This document shows, piece by piece, positions 17,626 through 26,896 of a DNA stretch of 64,000 nt. The position numbers were made by a program, and so were the translations under genes. Below the pieces are notes generated by a model, which saw only the letters and a program-made list of their open reading frames with translations, did not search any database and had not been told where the DNA came from. Numbering within the stretch: position 1 is the first letter of the stretch; every line of letters begins with the position of its first letter. The DNA comes from Flavobacteriaceae bacterium (GTDB lineage Bacteria > Bacteroidota > Bacteroidia > Flavobacteriales > Flavobacteriaceae): positions 1 to 64,000 of the forward strand of contig JABHSQ010000010.1 in assembly GCA_018669795.1 (NCBI GenBank). The letters are read 5' to 3'.

Positions 17626-19614
17626 ATGACCTTTAAAAAAGAAATACAACAAGGAATACCAAATAATCTTCCTGTATCCATCGATTATGATTCTTCCATT
17701 AATCATGCACCTAAACGGAAAGACATACTTTCTTTAGCTGAAAAAAAACTAGCTCTTCAAAATTCACTTCGCTATTTTGATGCAAAACACCATGCAATAC
17801 TTCTACCTGAGTTTAAAAATGAATTAGAAACTTATGGCCGCATTTATATGTATCGCTTTCGCCCAAAATACAAGATGTATGCACGTCCTATAAATGAATA
17901 TCCTGGAAAATGTGAACAAGCAAAGGCAATCATGCTAATGATTCAAAATAATTTAGATCATGTTGTTGCTCAGCATCCTCACGAATTAATTACCTATGGC
18001 GGTAATGGTGCAGTTTTTCAAAACTGGGCTCAGTATTTATTGACTATGCAGTACTTATCTGAAATGACAGAGAAACAAACTTTAGTGATGTATTCTGGAC
18101 ACCCTCAAGGTTTATTTCCCTCTCATAATGATGCACCGAGAGTCGTTGTCACTAACGGTATGATGATTCCTAATTACTCCAAACAGGACGATCTAGAAAA
18201 ATTTAATGCCTTAGGAGTTAGTCAATATGGACAAATGACGGCAGGAAGCTATATGTACATCGGTCCTCAAGGGATTGTTCACGGAACTACCATCACGGTA
18301 TTAAATGGGTTCCGAAAAATCAATAAAAGCCCTTTTGGAGGATTATTTGTTACTTCAGGTTTAGGAGGAATGAGTGGTGCACAACCCAAAGCGGGTAATA
18401 TTGCAGGTTGTGTTACCGTATGTGCAGAAATCAATAAAAAAGCAACCGAAACAAGACATTCTCAAGATTGGGTCGATGAAGTATACTCAGATATATTGGA
18501 ATTAACTAATCGTGTGAAAACTGCAGTAAAAAATAAAGAAACTGTTTCTATTGCTTATGATGGAAATATCGTTGACGTTTGGGAAACTTTTGATAAAGAA
18601 GATTTACACATCGATCTAGGAAGTGATCAAACATCTCTGCACAATCCTTGGGCAGGAGGTTATTATCCGGTTGGATTATCCTATGAAGAATCTAATGAAA
18701 TGATGGCAAATAAACCAGAAGCTTTTAAGGAAGAAGTTAAGAAAACGTTGCGGCGCCATGCAGACGCTATTAACAGGCACACAGCAAAAGGAACTTACTT
18801 TTTTGATTATGGCAATGCCTTTTTACTCGAAGCGTCGCGTGCTGGAGCAGACGTATTGGACACTGTAAACCCTTTAAAAGAATTTAGATATTCTAGTTAT
18901 GTTCAGGACATTATGGGACCTATGTGTTTTGATTATGGTTTTGGTCCTTTCCGATGGGTCTGTGCTTCAGGAAAACCAGAAGATTTATTAAAAACCGATC
19001 AAATTGCTTGTGAAGTTTTAGAAGAAATGATAAAAACATCACCTCCTGAGATTCAACAACAAATGCACGATAATATCCAATGGATAAAAGGAGCCCAAGA
19101 AAATAATTTGGTGGTTGGATCACAAGCAAGAATTTTATATGCTGATGCTGAAGGAAGAATGAAAATAGCAGCTGCATTTAACAAAGCCATAGCCGACGGT
19201 AACATTGGATATATAATTTTAGGAAGAGATCATCATGATGTATCAGGAACCGACTCTCCTTATCGGGAAACATCTAACATCTATGATGGTAGCCAGTTTA
19301 CAGCAGATATGGCCATACAAAATGTAATTGGGGATAGTTTTAGAGGAGCCACTTGGGTTAGCATCCATAATGGTGGTGGTGTTGGATGGGGAGAAGTAAT
19401 AAACGGGGGCTTTGGTATGGTTCTTGATGGTAGCAGTAATGCACAAAGACGACTAGAATCAATGCTCTATTGGGATGTAAACAATGGAATTTCTAGAAGA
19501 AGCTGGGCAAGAAATAACGAAGCCATATTTGCAATAAAAAGAGCGATGGATAAAAATCCAAATCTAAAAGTTACGCTTCCCAATTTCGTTGACGATTCTT
19601 TATTTAATAAATAA
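17626..19614 (+). CDS. hutU: Urocanate hydratase
   Basis: Converts urocanate to 4-imidazolone-5-propionate in histidine degradation, using tightly bound NAD. 662 residues from ATG 17626, the long form of urocanase. Typical segments: HELITYGGNGAVFQNWAQYL, YSGHPQGLFPS, TAGSYMYIGPQGIVHGTT, LGGMSGAQPKAGNIAGC and SIHNGGGVGWGEVINGGFG. An upstream in-frame ATG at 17521 is rejected because it lies inside the DUF5522 gene and adds a non-conserved basic leader. No hutH, hutI or hutG is in the window, so the pathway is scattered. Confidence 0.95.
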   Translation: MTFKKEIQQGIPNNLPVSIDYDSSINHAPKRKDILSLAEKKLALQNSLRYFDAKHHAILLPEFKNELETYGRIYMYRFRPKYKMYARPINEYPGKCEQAKAIMLMIQNNLDHVVAQHPHELITYGGNGAVFQNWAQYLLTMQYLSEMTEKQTLVMYSGHPQGLFPSHNDAPRVVVTNGMMIPNYSKQDDLEKFNALGVSQYGQMTAGSYMYIGPQGIVHGTTITVLNGFRKINKSPFGGLFVTSGLGGMSGAQPKAGNIAGCVTVCAEINKKATETRHSQDWVDEVYSDILELTNRVKTAVKNKETVSIAYDGNIVDVWETFDKEDLHIDLGSDQTSLHNPWAGGYYPVGLSYEESNEMMANKPEAFKEEVKKTLRRHADAINRHTAKGTYFFDYGNAFLLEASRAGADVLDTVNPLKEFRYSSYVQDIMGPMCFDYGFGPFRWVCASGKPEDLLKTDQIACEVLEEMIKTSPPEIQQQMHDNIQWIKGAQENNLVVGSQARILYADAEGRMKIAAAFNKAIADGNIGYIILGRDHHDVSGTDSPYRETSNIYDGSQFTADMAIQNVIGDSFRGATWVSIHNGGGVGWGEVINGGFGMVLDGSSNAQRRLESMLYWDVNNGISRRSWARNNEAIFAIKRAMDKNPNLKVTLPNFVDDSLFNK

Positions 19615-19621
19615 TAAACTC

Positions 19622-20149
19622 ATGAAAAATTTAAAATTTATTTCCCTGTTATTAATTTTTATTTTCAGCTCTTGCTCTTCAGTTCGAGTTGTTTCAGATT
19701 ATGATTCCCTAACAGATTTTAGCAAGTACCAAACATTTGCTTTTTATAAACCAGGGATTGATAAAGCAAAAATTTCCGATTTGGATAAAAAACGAATTAT
19801 GCGTCAAATTGAAGCTAACCTAAAAGCTAAAGGCATGACTATTTCTAATGATCCTGATTTGTTAGTAAGCTTATTCACCAAAGAAAGAGAGCGCATTGAT
19901 GTGTATAATAACAATTTTTATGGATATGGTTATGGCGCATGGTTCGGTGGCGGAAGTTACATTACTTCTACTCCAGAAGGCACCTTATATATCGATTTAA
20001 TTGATCATAGTAAAAATGAATTAGTATGGCAAGGAATTGGAAAAGGTGATTTAGTAATGAGTAATGTCGAAAAGAAAGAGGCAAGAATTAAAGAAATTGT
20101 CTATAAAATACTTGTTCAATACCCACCTGTTATTAAAACTAATCAATGA
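19622..20149 (+). CDS. DUF4136 lipoprotein
   Basis: 175 residues from ATG 19622. The lipoprotein signal is MKNLKFISLLLIFIFSSCSS, with Cys at the lipobox. The DUF4136 body follows: VRVVSDYDSLTDFSKYQTFAF, DPDLLVSLFTKERERI and GTLYIDLIDHSKNELVWQG. Function unknown; members are small envelope lipoproteins. The start was moved 33 bp downstream of the longest frame because the signal peptide begins at the internal Met. The following gene starts 28 bp after the stop. Confidence 0.87.
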   Translation: MKNLKFISLLLIFIFSSCSSVRVVSDYDSLTDFSKYQTFAFYKPGIDKAKISDLDKKRIMRQIEANLKAKGMTISNDPDLLVSLFTKERERIDVYNNNFYGYGYGAWFGGGSYITSTPEGTLYIDLIDHSKNELVWQGIGKGDLVMSNVEKKEARIKEIVYKILVQYPPVIKTNQ

Positions 20150-20177
20150 GTATACACAAAATAAATCTCTTATTAAA

Positions 20178-21290
20178 ATGAAACTATTTTATACCTTAAT
20201 TGCGTTCAGCATTTATACTTTTAATAGTACTGTTGCTCAAAATTATCATTCAGGAACCATTACCACGAATAATGGACAAAATGTTGAAGGAAGAGTTTAT
20301 ATAGATAATGATTCAAAAAAAGTGTTATTTAAAAAAAGTGGAGGTTCAGCTATTTATAATTTTACAACTATTAAAAGTGCAACTATTGGAGCTGCTAGTT
20401 ATTCTAAAATCAACTTTGATAATGAAGAGTATTTAGCTACAACTTTAGTATTTGGAAAGGCTTCTTTATTCGAACTTGGAGAGGAATATTTTATAATAGT
20501 TAATGAAAATAAAAATCAGAAATTCAATTTAGAAATTGATAAACAACAAATTCCAGGAATCCTATCATTGCTTTTTAATGATTGTAATCCCGTTAGAGAT
20601 GATATTAATAAAATAGAAGGGTATTCAGGAAATACATTAATAAATTTAACTAATTTATATAACAATTGTGAATACGGCACTTATATACCTACTGAAACTG
20701 AAATAAAAAAAGCAAATACTTATAACACTGATACATTTAGATTTTATACTGCTTTACTGGGGAGTTTGAATAACACTAATATAAATGGAAATGGCGCCAA
20801 TAACTCAAGCAGTTTAGGGTTAGGGATTGGACTTGCTGCTTCACCAAGTTTTATGAACAAGCTGCAAGGATATATATATATAGATTTTGATTTTTCTATG
20901 GCTTTTTCAGGAGATACTAATTTTAAAAATGGAGGTGTACCATTAAATTATAAAGTAAATAGCTATAGATTCTCATTAGGATTAGAGTATGTATTTAATA
21001 AAAAAGGTATGTTATCTCCATTTTTAGGGATAGGATATGGATATACTTCAGATTATTATAATGGTTCTATAGAAACAATTGATTTTAAAGATCACGATCA
21101 AAACTATTTCTTTTTACCAAAAGCAGGAATACTGTATCAACTTAATAAAGGTAAATATTTAGGATTAACCCTTAATTATATCTCAGAATACGAGAACGGT
21201 TTAAGTTTTATCTATGGGAACTTTGCTACATATTATCCATTAACTATAAAAAACAGCTCACTTAATTTAGGCCTGAATTATTATTTCTAA
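20178..21290 (+). CDS. Outer-membrane beta-barrel protein, uncharacterised
   Basis: 370 residues from ATG 20178. The signal peptide is MKLFYTLIAFSIYTFNSTVAQ. The N-terminal half has a small beta domain (GTITTNNGQNVEGRVYIDND). The C-terminal half has alternating strands (SFMNKLQGYIYIDFDFSMAF, SFRF-like repeats) and ends NSSLNLGLNYYF with a terminal aromatic, the usual barrel ending. No specific family is recognised. The longer frame starting at 20064 overlaps the previous gene and lacks a signal peptide, so it is rejected. Confidence 0.78.
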   Translation: MKLFYTLIAFSIYTFNSTVAQNYHSGTITTNNGQNVEGRVYIDNDSKKVLFKKSGGSAIYNFTTIKSATIGAASYSKINFDNEEYLATTLVFGKASLFELGEEYFIIVNENKNQKFNLEIDKQQIPGILSLLFNDCNPVRDDINKIEGYSGNTLINLTNLYNNCEYGTYIPTETEIKKANTYNTDTFRFYTALLGSLNNTNINGNGANNSSSLGLGIGLAASPSFMNKLQGYIYIDFDFSMAFSGDTNFKNGGVPLNYKVNSYRFSLGLEYVFNKKGMLSPFLGIGYGYTSDYYNGSIETIDFKDHDQNYFFLPKAGILYQLNKGKYLGLTLNYISEYENGLSFIYGNFATYYPLTIKNSSLNLGLNYYF

Positions 21291-21313
21291 ACGTTACCTA
21301 AAAACACTTAAAA

Positions 21314-21753
21314 TCAAAAAGCTCTTAGCTCTTTCGAAAAATCAAGATATTGTTTTATTATTTCTTCTTCAAAGGGATCACGATTAGCAATAAGCGCATT
21401 TTTAATAGCTATTTTGAGAATCATCTAAAACAGAATCATCTATGCTGTATATAGAAAATAAATACATTTCAATTATAATAGGTAATGCTGAAATTCCTAC
21501 ATCTAAGGCAATATAACGAGTACTTTTTTTGTCCCTAAAGCAGTTAATTTTTTAATAAAACCTTCTTCTAATAGGATATTTAATTTTTTTGTAAGAACAT
21601 TAGTGGCTATCTTTTTCTTTTGAAGACATAAATTCTTTAAACCTAGATTTTTTATGCAAAATAATATCTCTCAAGATAAGGAGATTCCATTTATCACCTA
21701 AAATATTAGCAGAAAATGCTATTGCACAGGTATATTTTTTTTTGGGAATTCAT
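21314..21753 (-). pseudogene. Decayed HxlR-family winged-helix regulator
   Basis: Reading the minus strand across three frames gives an almost complete HxlR-type regulator. The pieces are: a start ATG at 21753; then TCAIAFSANILGDKWNLLIL and RDIILHKKSRFKEFM; then ATNVLTKKLNILLEEGFIKK; then STRYIALDVGISALPIIIEM; and finally a C-terminus reading NRDPFEEEIIKQYLDF and SKELRAF ending TGA at 21314. At least four single-base indels, all in or beside A runs, break the frame. HxlR regulators typically control neighbouring redox genes. No intact target is adjacent. Confidence 0.82.
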
Positions 21754-22063
21754 TAATAGTATTTTTTTAAATTATATTAATTATTGTTGATTTATTTTAA
21801 ATATCAAAAAATGATACTGAACTTAATATCGTATAAACCAATCATCCCTATCAGCTAAAAAGTAAATATTCTGATGTTTTATCAAAAGATAAAGAAGTAA
21901 TTTTCTTCATACATTTAATCTATAATTTGCTAATAATCTGTAATATATGTAAAATTAACTGACAATCTATTAAATAATATTAATCTTAATTATCCTTCAA
22001 GAATCTGATATACCCCTATTAATTTCAAGTACATATAAAACTGGCATACTCGAGACCAGAGTA
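21754..22063. other. AT-rich intergenic stretch, nothing recognised
   Basis: 310 bp upstream of the HxlR remnant and downstream of the T9SS protein gene. No ORF, hairpin terminator or known motif is evident. It may hold the former promoter of the decayed regulator. Confidence 0.6.
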
Positions 22064-23674
22064 TTAATTTTTAATAATCTGTTTTAAAATTATATCTATC
22101 TGAGAATTAACCTTCATTAAATATATTCCTGAATTCCAAATTTCAGTATTTATAGACACTTCATTTGAAGAATTATTTTTCAATTCAAAAATGGTTTGCC
22201 CCAATACATTATATATTGAGATGGCGTAAATTGTATCTTTACTTTTTACTTCCCAGATAGTCGTAACTGGATTTATAAAAGATAAATTGCTTTCAAATTC
22301 ATGATCATTGATTGCTAATATCTCCTCAGTGAAATTTTGAGCATAAATTTTGGAACCAGTCCCTTTATCTTCAATAAAAACAGTTACATTTTGATTATTT
22401 GCTGGTTTTGTAAATTGTATCCTTCTTTTATTTGCTGAATAAGTAGCTAATGGCCTTGTTTCTTCTGGCCAAGCAAAATCACCATTTTCATCTAACATTA
22501 AGGCATTTAATGACGTAGGTGAAACTCCATTATCTAAACCATCTTTAATTAATAATAATGGAGAATCATTTAATAAATATATAGATCCAGCATGTACTTT
22601 TTCACTGCCAATTGGAAATATTTCTTTTGCATTATTGCTAAACATTCTCGCTCCAGTTTCTTTATCAAACTTTTGAATATATTCTCCTTTTTCACTTTGG
22701 CTGGTATTGGTATAATTACAACTTGACCATATATATGCTGATCCCTCTTTGAATGCAATTTTTGTATCCATCTCATAATCGGTTTGGTTGGTATCGAAAT
22801 CTGATCCATTTATACCCCAAGGTAATGTTCCGTCTGGATCAATACGTTGTAAAAAGGAATCGAATCTGTTTCCTGGAGAAGCTTTATATCCCATATAAAC
22901 AACATCACCATCTTGCAAACCATCATAAGTAGTAATAAAAACAGTTCCGTAATTTGATAATTGTGTAGGATTAGACCATTGTAAAACCCCAAATGAATCA
23001 AATCGTTGTGCAAATAAATTAGAGTTCACCCCATAAGTTATGCTATGGAAAACCATTATATAATCTCCGTTAGATAACTCAAACATGTTTGCAGGCACTG
23101 TATTGTTTCCACTTTCAACTATAGTTTGTGTTACTTCCCATAAAGTATTTCCAGAAGCATCATATTTCTGCATTACACTTTCTCCTTCTGGAAACCAAGA
23201 AACAATAGTTTCACCAGTTGATAATGGCAAAACGGTTACAGAATATCCAGAACCGACATTAACACCATTGGAGCCCCATAAATGATTTCCTTCTGTATCT
23301 AATTTAAAAACAAAAGCAGGCTCGCCATTCCCTGTACCTGTAATACCTATATAAAGGTTATCTTCATTATCTGTAACAACACTCCAAGTAACAGTATAAG
23401 TACTCATTGGAATTGCATCACTAACTAACATACCATCACTTCCTAATAATTGTAACCCATCTACATCTAAAATTTGCAATCTCAATTCATAATTAACAGG
23501 CGGAGCAACAGATTTCCAAAACACCACATAGGTTTTCCCTTCAGAAGAACCAATAGCTTGCATATCTCCTACCTCAGAATCCGCTACTAAGGTATTTAAA
23601 ACGGTATCTGTGGTCCATTGGGCATTCATAGTTATAAATGCAAAAAACATAAATAATTTTAGTAAGTTTTTCAT
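22064..23674 (-). CDS. Secreted protein with T9SS type A sorting domain
   Basis: 536 residues. A signal peptide (MKNLLKLFMFFAFITMNAQ) precedes a ~430-residue beta-rich body of repeated Gly/Trp/Asp-containing blades (GNHLWGSNGVNVG, SGNTLWEVTQ, GVLQWSNPTQL, GTLPWGINGSDF), resembling a propeller. The C-terminal ~75 residues form a Por/T9SS type A sorting signal (NPVTTIWEVKSKD, ISIYNVLGQTIFEL, GIYLMKVNSQ, final Ile-Ile-Lys). Export and surface attachment through T9SS follow from that family. Substrate unknown. It is the last gene of the paa-linked minus-strand run, 10 bp after the E1 gene. Confidence 0.85.
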   Translation of the reverse strand: MKNLLKLFMFFAFITMNAQWTTDTVLNTLVADSEVGDMQAIGSSEGKTYVVFWKSVAPPVNYELRLQILDVDGLQLLGSDGMLVSDAIPMSTYTVTWSVVTDNEDNLYIGITGTGNGEPAFVFKLDTEGNHLWGSNGVNVGSGYSVTVLPLSTGETIVSWFPEGESVMQKYDASGNTLWEVTQTIVESGNNTVPANMFELSNGDYIMVFHSITYGVNSNLFAQRFDSFGVLQWSNPTQLSNYGTVFITTYDGLQDGDVVYMGYKASPGNRFDSFLQRIDPDGTLPWGINGSDFDTNQTDYEMDTKIAFKEGSAYIWSSCNYTNTSQSEKGEYIQKFDKETGARMFSNNAKEIFPIGSEKVHAGSIYLLNDSPLLLIKDGLDNGVSPTSLNALMLDENGDFAWPEETRPLATYSANKRRIQFTKPANNQNVTVFIEDKGTGSKIYAQNFTEEILAINDHEFESNLSFINPVTTIWEVKSKDTIYAISIYNVLGQTIFELKNNSSNEVSINTEIWNSGIYLMKVNSQIDIILKQIIKN

Positions 23675-23684
23675 AATTAGATAT

Positions 23685-25769
23685 TTAATAATTTAACAAC
23701 TCTTGAATTTTTGATTTCACTTTTTCGGTACTTGGAATCATTGTTTGCTCTAAAGTCGAATTTAATGGAATTGCAGGCATATTCTTACTACCAACAAACA
23801 TAACTGGTGCGTCTAAATAGTTAAAGCATTCTTCTTGAATCCTACCTTGTAAGGCTCTTGAAAAACTATTTTCCGATGGTTCTTCTGTAACGACTAAACA
23901 TTTTCCGCATTTTTTTACCGAATTAAAAACAGTCTTATAATCTAATGGATGCAGTGTTCTTAAATCCACTACTTCTATTCTATCTTGCATTCCTAATTCT
24001 TCTGATGCATTCATCGCCCAATGCACTCCCATACCATAAGTTATAATCGATAGGGTTTCCTCTTCTTCTTGTTTCCAAATTTCCTGAAGGACCCATGCTT
24101 TTCCAAAAGGTAAAATATAATCCTCAGCTGGCTCTAAAGAAGTAGCTCCTTTTGTTCCTGGAACTTTACTCCAGTACAAGCCTTTATGTTCTAAAATAAC
24201 AACTGGGTTTGGATCATAATAAGCAGCTTTCATTAACCCTTTTAAATCAGCTCCATTACTAGGATAGGCTATTTTAATACCTCTGATATTTGCAACCACA
24301 CTTTCTACTGAAGATGAATGATAGGGTCCGCCACTTCCATAAGCGCCAATAGGAACTCTTAAAATCATAGATACTGGCCATTTGCCATTAGATAAATAAC
24401 AACTTCTACTTACCTCCGTAAACAATTGATTTAATCCTGGCCAAATATAATCTGCAAATTGTACCTCAACAATAGGTTTTAATCCAACTGCACTCATACC
24501 TACGGTACTTCCCACAATAAAAGCTTCTTGAATAGCAGTATTAAAAACACGATGATCTCCAAATTTTTCGGCCAAGGTTGCGGCTTCTCTAAACACACCA
24601 CCTAATCTACCTCCAACATCTTGACCATAAAGCAAGCATTCTTTATGCTTTCCCATTAACTCTTCAATAGCAAATAAAGCACAGTCAACCATAAGTACTT
24701 TGTCAGCATTTTTAGGAGTTCTCTCACCTACCTCTTCTGTAATTAATGTAGGTGCAAAATCATGAGTAAATAAATCTTCTGGTTTTGGATCTTCTGCTTT
24801 TAGCGCTTTTTTTAAATCTTTTTTTACTATTTCAATTACAGATACTTCAATGTTATTTATTTCTGGTTTTGAAAAACCATTTTCCAATAATAATTTCTTC
24901 ATTTTTGGGTATGGATCTCTACTTCTTGCCTCCTCCAAATCATCTCGATACCATTCCATTCTTACACCAGAAGTATGATGATTTAACAAAGGAACTTTAG
25001 CATGAATTAAAAAGGGGCGTCTTTCTTTTCTGATCGTTTTTATTACAGATTGTATCACCTTAAAACATTCTTCAAAATCAGTTCCATCAATAGATATGGC
25101 TTCTAATCCCTTAAAGCCTCTTGAATACTCAAAAGCGTCTTGAGCTCTGGTTTCTTCAGAAGTTGCAGAAATATCCCATCCATTGTCTTGTACTAAATAT
25201 AATATTGGAAGTTGCTTTAATGCTGCCATCTGAAAGGCTTCCGATATTTCACCCTCAGTTACAGATGCATCACCAAGAGAACAAACTGTAATTGGACGAT
25301 TTACATCAAGCGTATTAAATAATTTAGAATCTGATTTTGAATCTACTAGTTCTTTATACTGCATTCCCATTGCTACTCCAGTTGCTGGAATAGCCTGCAT
25401 TCCAGTAGCCGAACTTTGATGTGGAATTTTAGGTTTATCCTCATCTTTCAAACTAGGATGGCAATAATAGGTTCTACCTCCAGAAAATGGATCTTCTTTT
25501 TTTGCTAATACTTGTAACATTAACTCGTAAGGAGTCATACCAAAAGCTAATAACATAGCATCGTCGCGATAATAAGGAAAAGCATAATCTTGCGGCAACA
25601 ATTGCATTCCAACAACAGTTTGTATTACTTCATGCCCTCTAGAGGTTGCATGAACATATTTTGAAACCTCTTTAAAGTTTACTTCATATTCATCAGTCAT
25701 TGCTTTTGCAGCACAGAGGTTAGAAAACCCTTTCTCTAATAGATTCTTATGAATTGAATTATCTTTCAA
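23685..25769 (-). CDS. 2-oxoacid dehydrogenase E1, fused alpha and beta subunits
   Basis: 694 residues. The N-terminal ~330 form E1 alpha, with the thiamine pyrophosphate motif CSLGDASVTEGEISEAF and the QDNGWDISATSEETRAQ loop. From about residue 355 the E1 beta part begins (VDCALFAIEELMGKHKECLL, YGQDVGGRLGGVFREA, the potassium-site region and LRVPIGAYGSGGPYHSSS). The fused architecture is common in Bacteroidota and is annotated as branched-chain 2-oxoacid dehydrogenase. Lying with E2, IlvE and the paa genes, its substrate could be phenylpyruvate as well as branched-chain keto acids; that is inference. No E3 is nearby. Confidence 0.92.
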   Translation of the reverse strand: MKDNSIHKNLLEKGFSNLCAAKAMTDEYEVNFKEVSKYVHATSRGHEVIQTVVGMQLLPQDYAFPYYRDDAMLLAFGMTPYELMLQVLAKKEDPFSGGRTYYCHPSLKDEDKPKIPHQSSATGMQAIPATGVAMGMQYKELVDSKSDSKLFNTLDVNRPITVCSLGDASVTEGEISEAFQMAALKQLPILYLVQDNGWDISATSEETRAQDAFEYSRGFKGLEAISIDGTDFEECFKVIQSVIKTIRKERRPFLIHAKVPLLNHHTSGVRMEWYRDDLEEARSRDPYPKMKKLLLENGFSKPEINNIEVSVIEIVKKDLKKALKAEDPKPEDLFTHDFAPTLITEEVGERTPKNADKVLMVDCALFAIEELMGKHKECLLYGQDVGGRLGGVFREAATLAEKFGDHRVFNTAIQEAFIVGSTVGMSAVGLKPIVEVQFADYIWPGLNQLFTEVSRSCYLSNGKWPVSMILRVPIGAYGSGGPYHSSSVESVVANIRGIKIAYPSNGADLKGLMKAAYYDPNPVVILEHKGLYWSKVPGTKGATSLEPAEDYILPFGKAWVLQEIWKQEEEETLSIITYGMGVHWAMNASEELGMQDRIEVVDLRTLHPLDYKTVFNSVKKCGKCLVVTEEPSENSFSRALQGRIQEECFNYLDAPVMFVGSKNMPAIPLNSTLEQTMIPSTEKVKSKIQELLNY

Positions 25770-25807
25770 ATAATTTTATTTTAAACTAAACACTTTTATT
25801 AAAACTA

Positions 25808-26860
25808 TTAAACCACTGGGATCATCCAACCAAATGTATCTTGAATCTCACCAATTTTAATGCCATTTAATGTATTATTTATGTCTTCACCTACCGGACT
25901 ATTATTTGAAACATGAATGATTTCTTCATCAGTTCCAATTTCTTGAATGTATGCAATTCCTATAGCAGTTCCTGTTCCAAAAGCTTCTTCTAATGTTCCG
26001 TTCTCTGATGCTTCCTTAACTTCATCAATCGAAATAGGTCGCTCTATTACTTCAAACCCTTTAATTTTTAATAAATCAATCACACTCAATCTTGTGATTC
26101 CATCTAAAATATTACCATCTCTAAAAGGAGTAATAATCTTTCCGTTGATCTTAAAGAAAATGTTCATGGTTCCTACTTCTTGAATGTATTTATGCTCAAC
26201 AGCATCCAACCAAAGCACTTGGTTATATCCTTTGGCTTTTGCATTTTCTGTAGGTTTAATTGCTGCTGCATAATTTCCAGCTGCTTTCGCTTCTCCGGTT
26301 CCTCCGGTTGCCGCACGAATGTATTTTTTTTCAGCAAATAATTTAATTCGCTCACTAAAATATGGACCCGCAGGGGAACAAATAATAATAAACTTATAGC
26401 TTGTTGCAGCACGCATACCTATAAAATGCTCATCTGCGTACATAAAAGGCCGCAAGTACATGGCGCTTCCTTTTTTCTTAGGAATCCACTCCTTATCAAG
26501 GTTCACCAATTGCTTTAAACCTTCTAAAAAAAGGTCTTCAGGGAAACTTGGCATCCCCATACGATCCGCACTAAAATTAAGTCTTGCTGCATTTTTATTA
26601 GGACGAAATAATAATGGAGTACCATTACTGTCTAATGTAGCTTTCATACCCTCAAAGATTGCTTGTCCATAATGCAATGCCATCGTTGCTGGATGAGATG
26701 CAATAGTTTGCATTGGTATGATGCGAGGATTGTTCCAAGTACCATTTTCATAATCACAAATAAACATATGATCGGTAAAAATCTTTCCTAAAGGAATATT
26801 ATCAAAATCTAATTTACTCAATGTTGAATGTTCCGTTTTTGTAATTTTTATATTTTTCAT
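25808..26860 (-). CDS. ilvE: Branched-chain amino acid aminotransferase
   Basis: 350 residues, fold type IV PLP enzyme. It transaminates Leu, Ile and Val, and in many bacteria Phe. Motifs: AIFEGMKATLD, FRPNKNAARLNFSADRM, RPFMYADEHFIGMRAA, the PLP Lys region GEAKAAGNYAAAIKP and the EVGTMNIFF loop. FGTGTAIGIAYI is typical of the class. Its position between the E1 and E2 genes suggests that it supplies the keto acids oxidised by that complex. Confidence 0.94.
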   Translation of the reverse strand: MKNIKITKTEHSTLSKLDFDNIPLGKIFTDHMFICDYENGTWNNPRIIPMQTIASHPATMALHYGQAIFEGMKATLDSNGTPLLFRPNKNAARLNFSADRMGMPSFPEDLFLEGLKQLVNLDKEWIPKKKGSAMYLRPFMYADEHFIGMRAATSYKFIIICSPAGPYFSERIKLFAEKKYIRAATGGTGEAKAAGNYAAAIKPTENAKAKGYNQVLWLDAVEHKYIQEVGTMNIFFKINGKIITPFRDGNILDGITRLSVIDLLKIKGFEVIERPISIDEVKEASENGTLEEAFGTGTAIGIAYIQEIGTDEEIIHVSNNSPVGEDINNTLNGIKIGEIQDTFGWMIPVV

Positions 26861-26896
26861 GAGTATTTTTTATTGTTTTTGATAAGACTCATATAA

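Noticed and set aside
20064-20177. Longer start of the outer-membrane protein
   Set aside because: Overlaps the DUF4136 gene by 86 bp and hides the signal peptide that begins at 20178.
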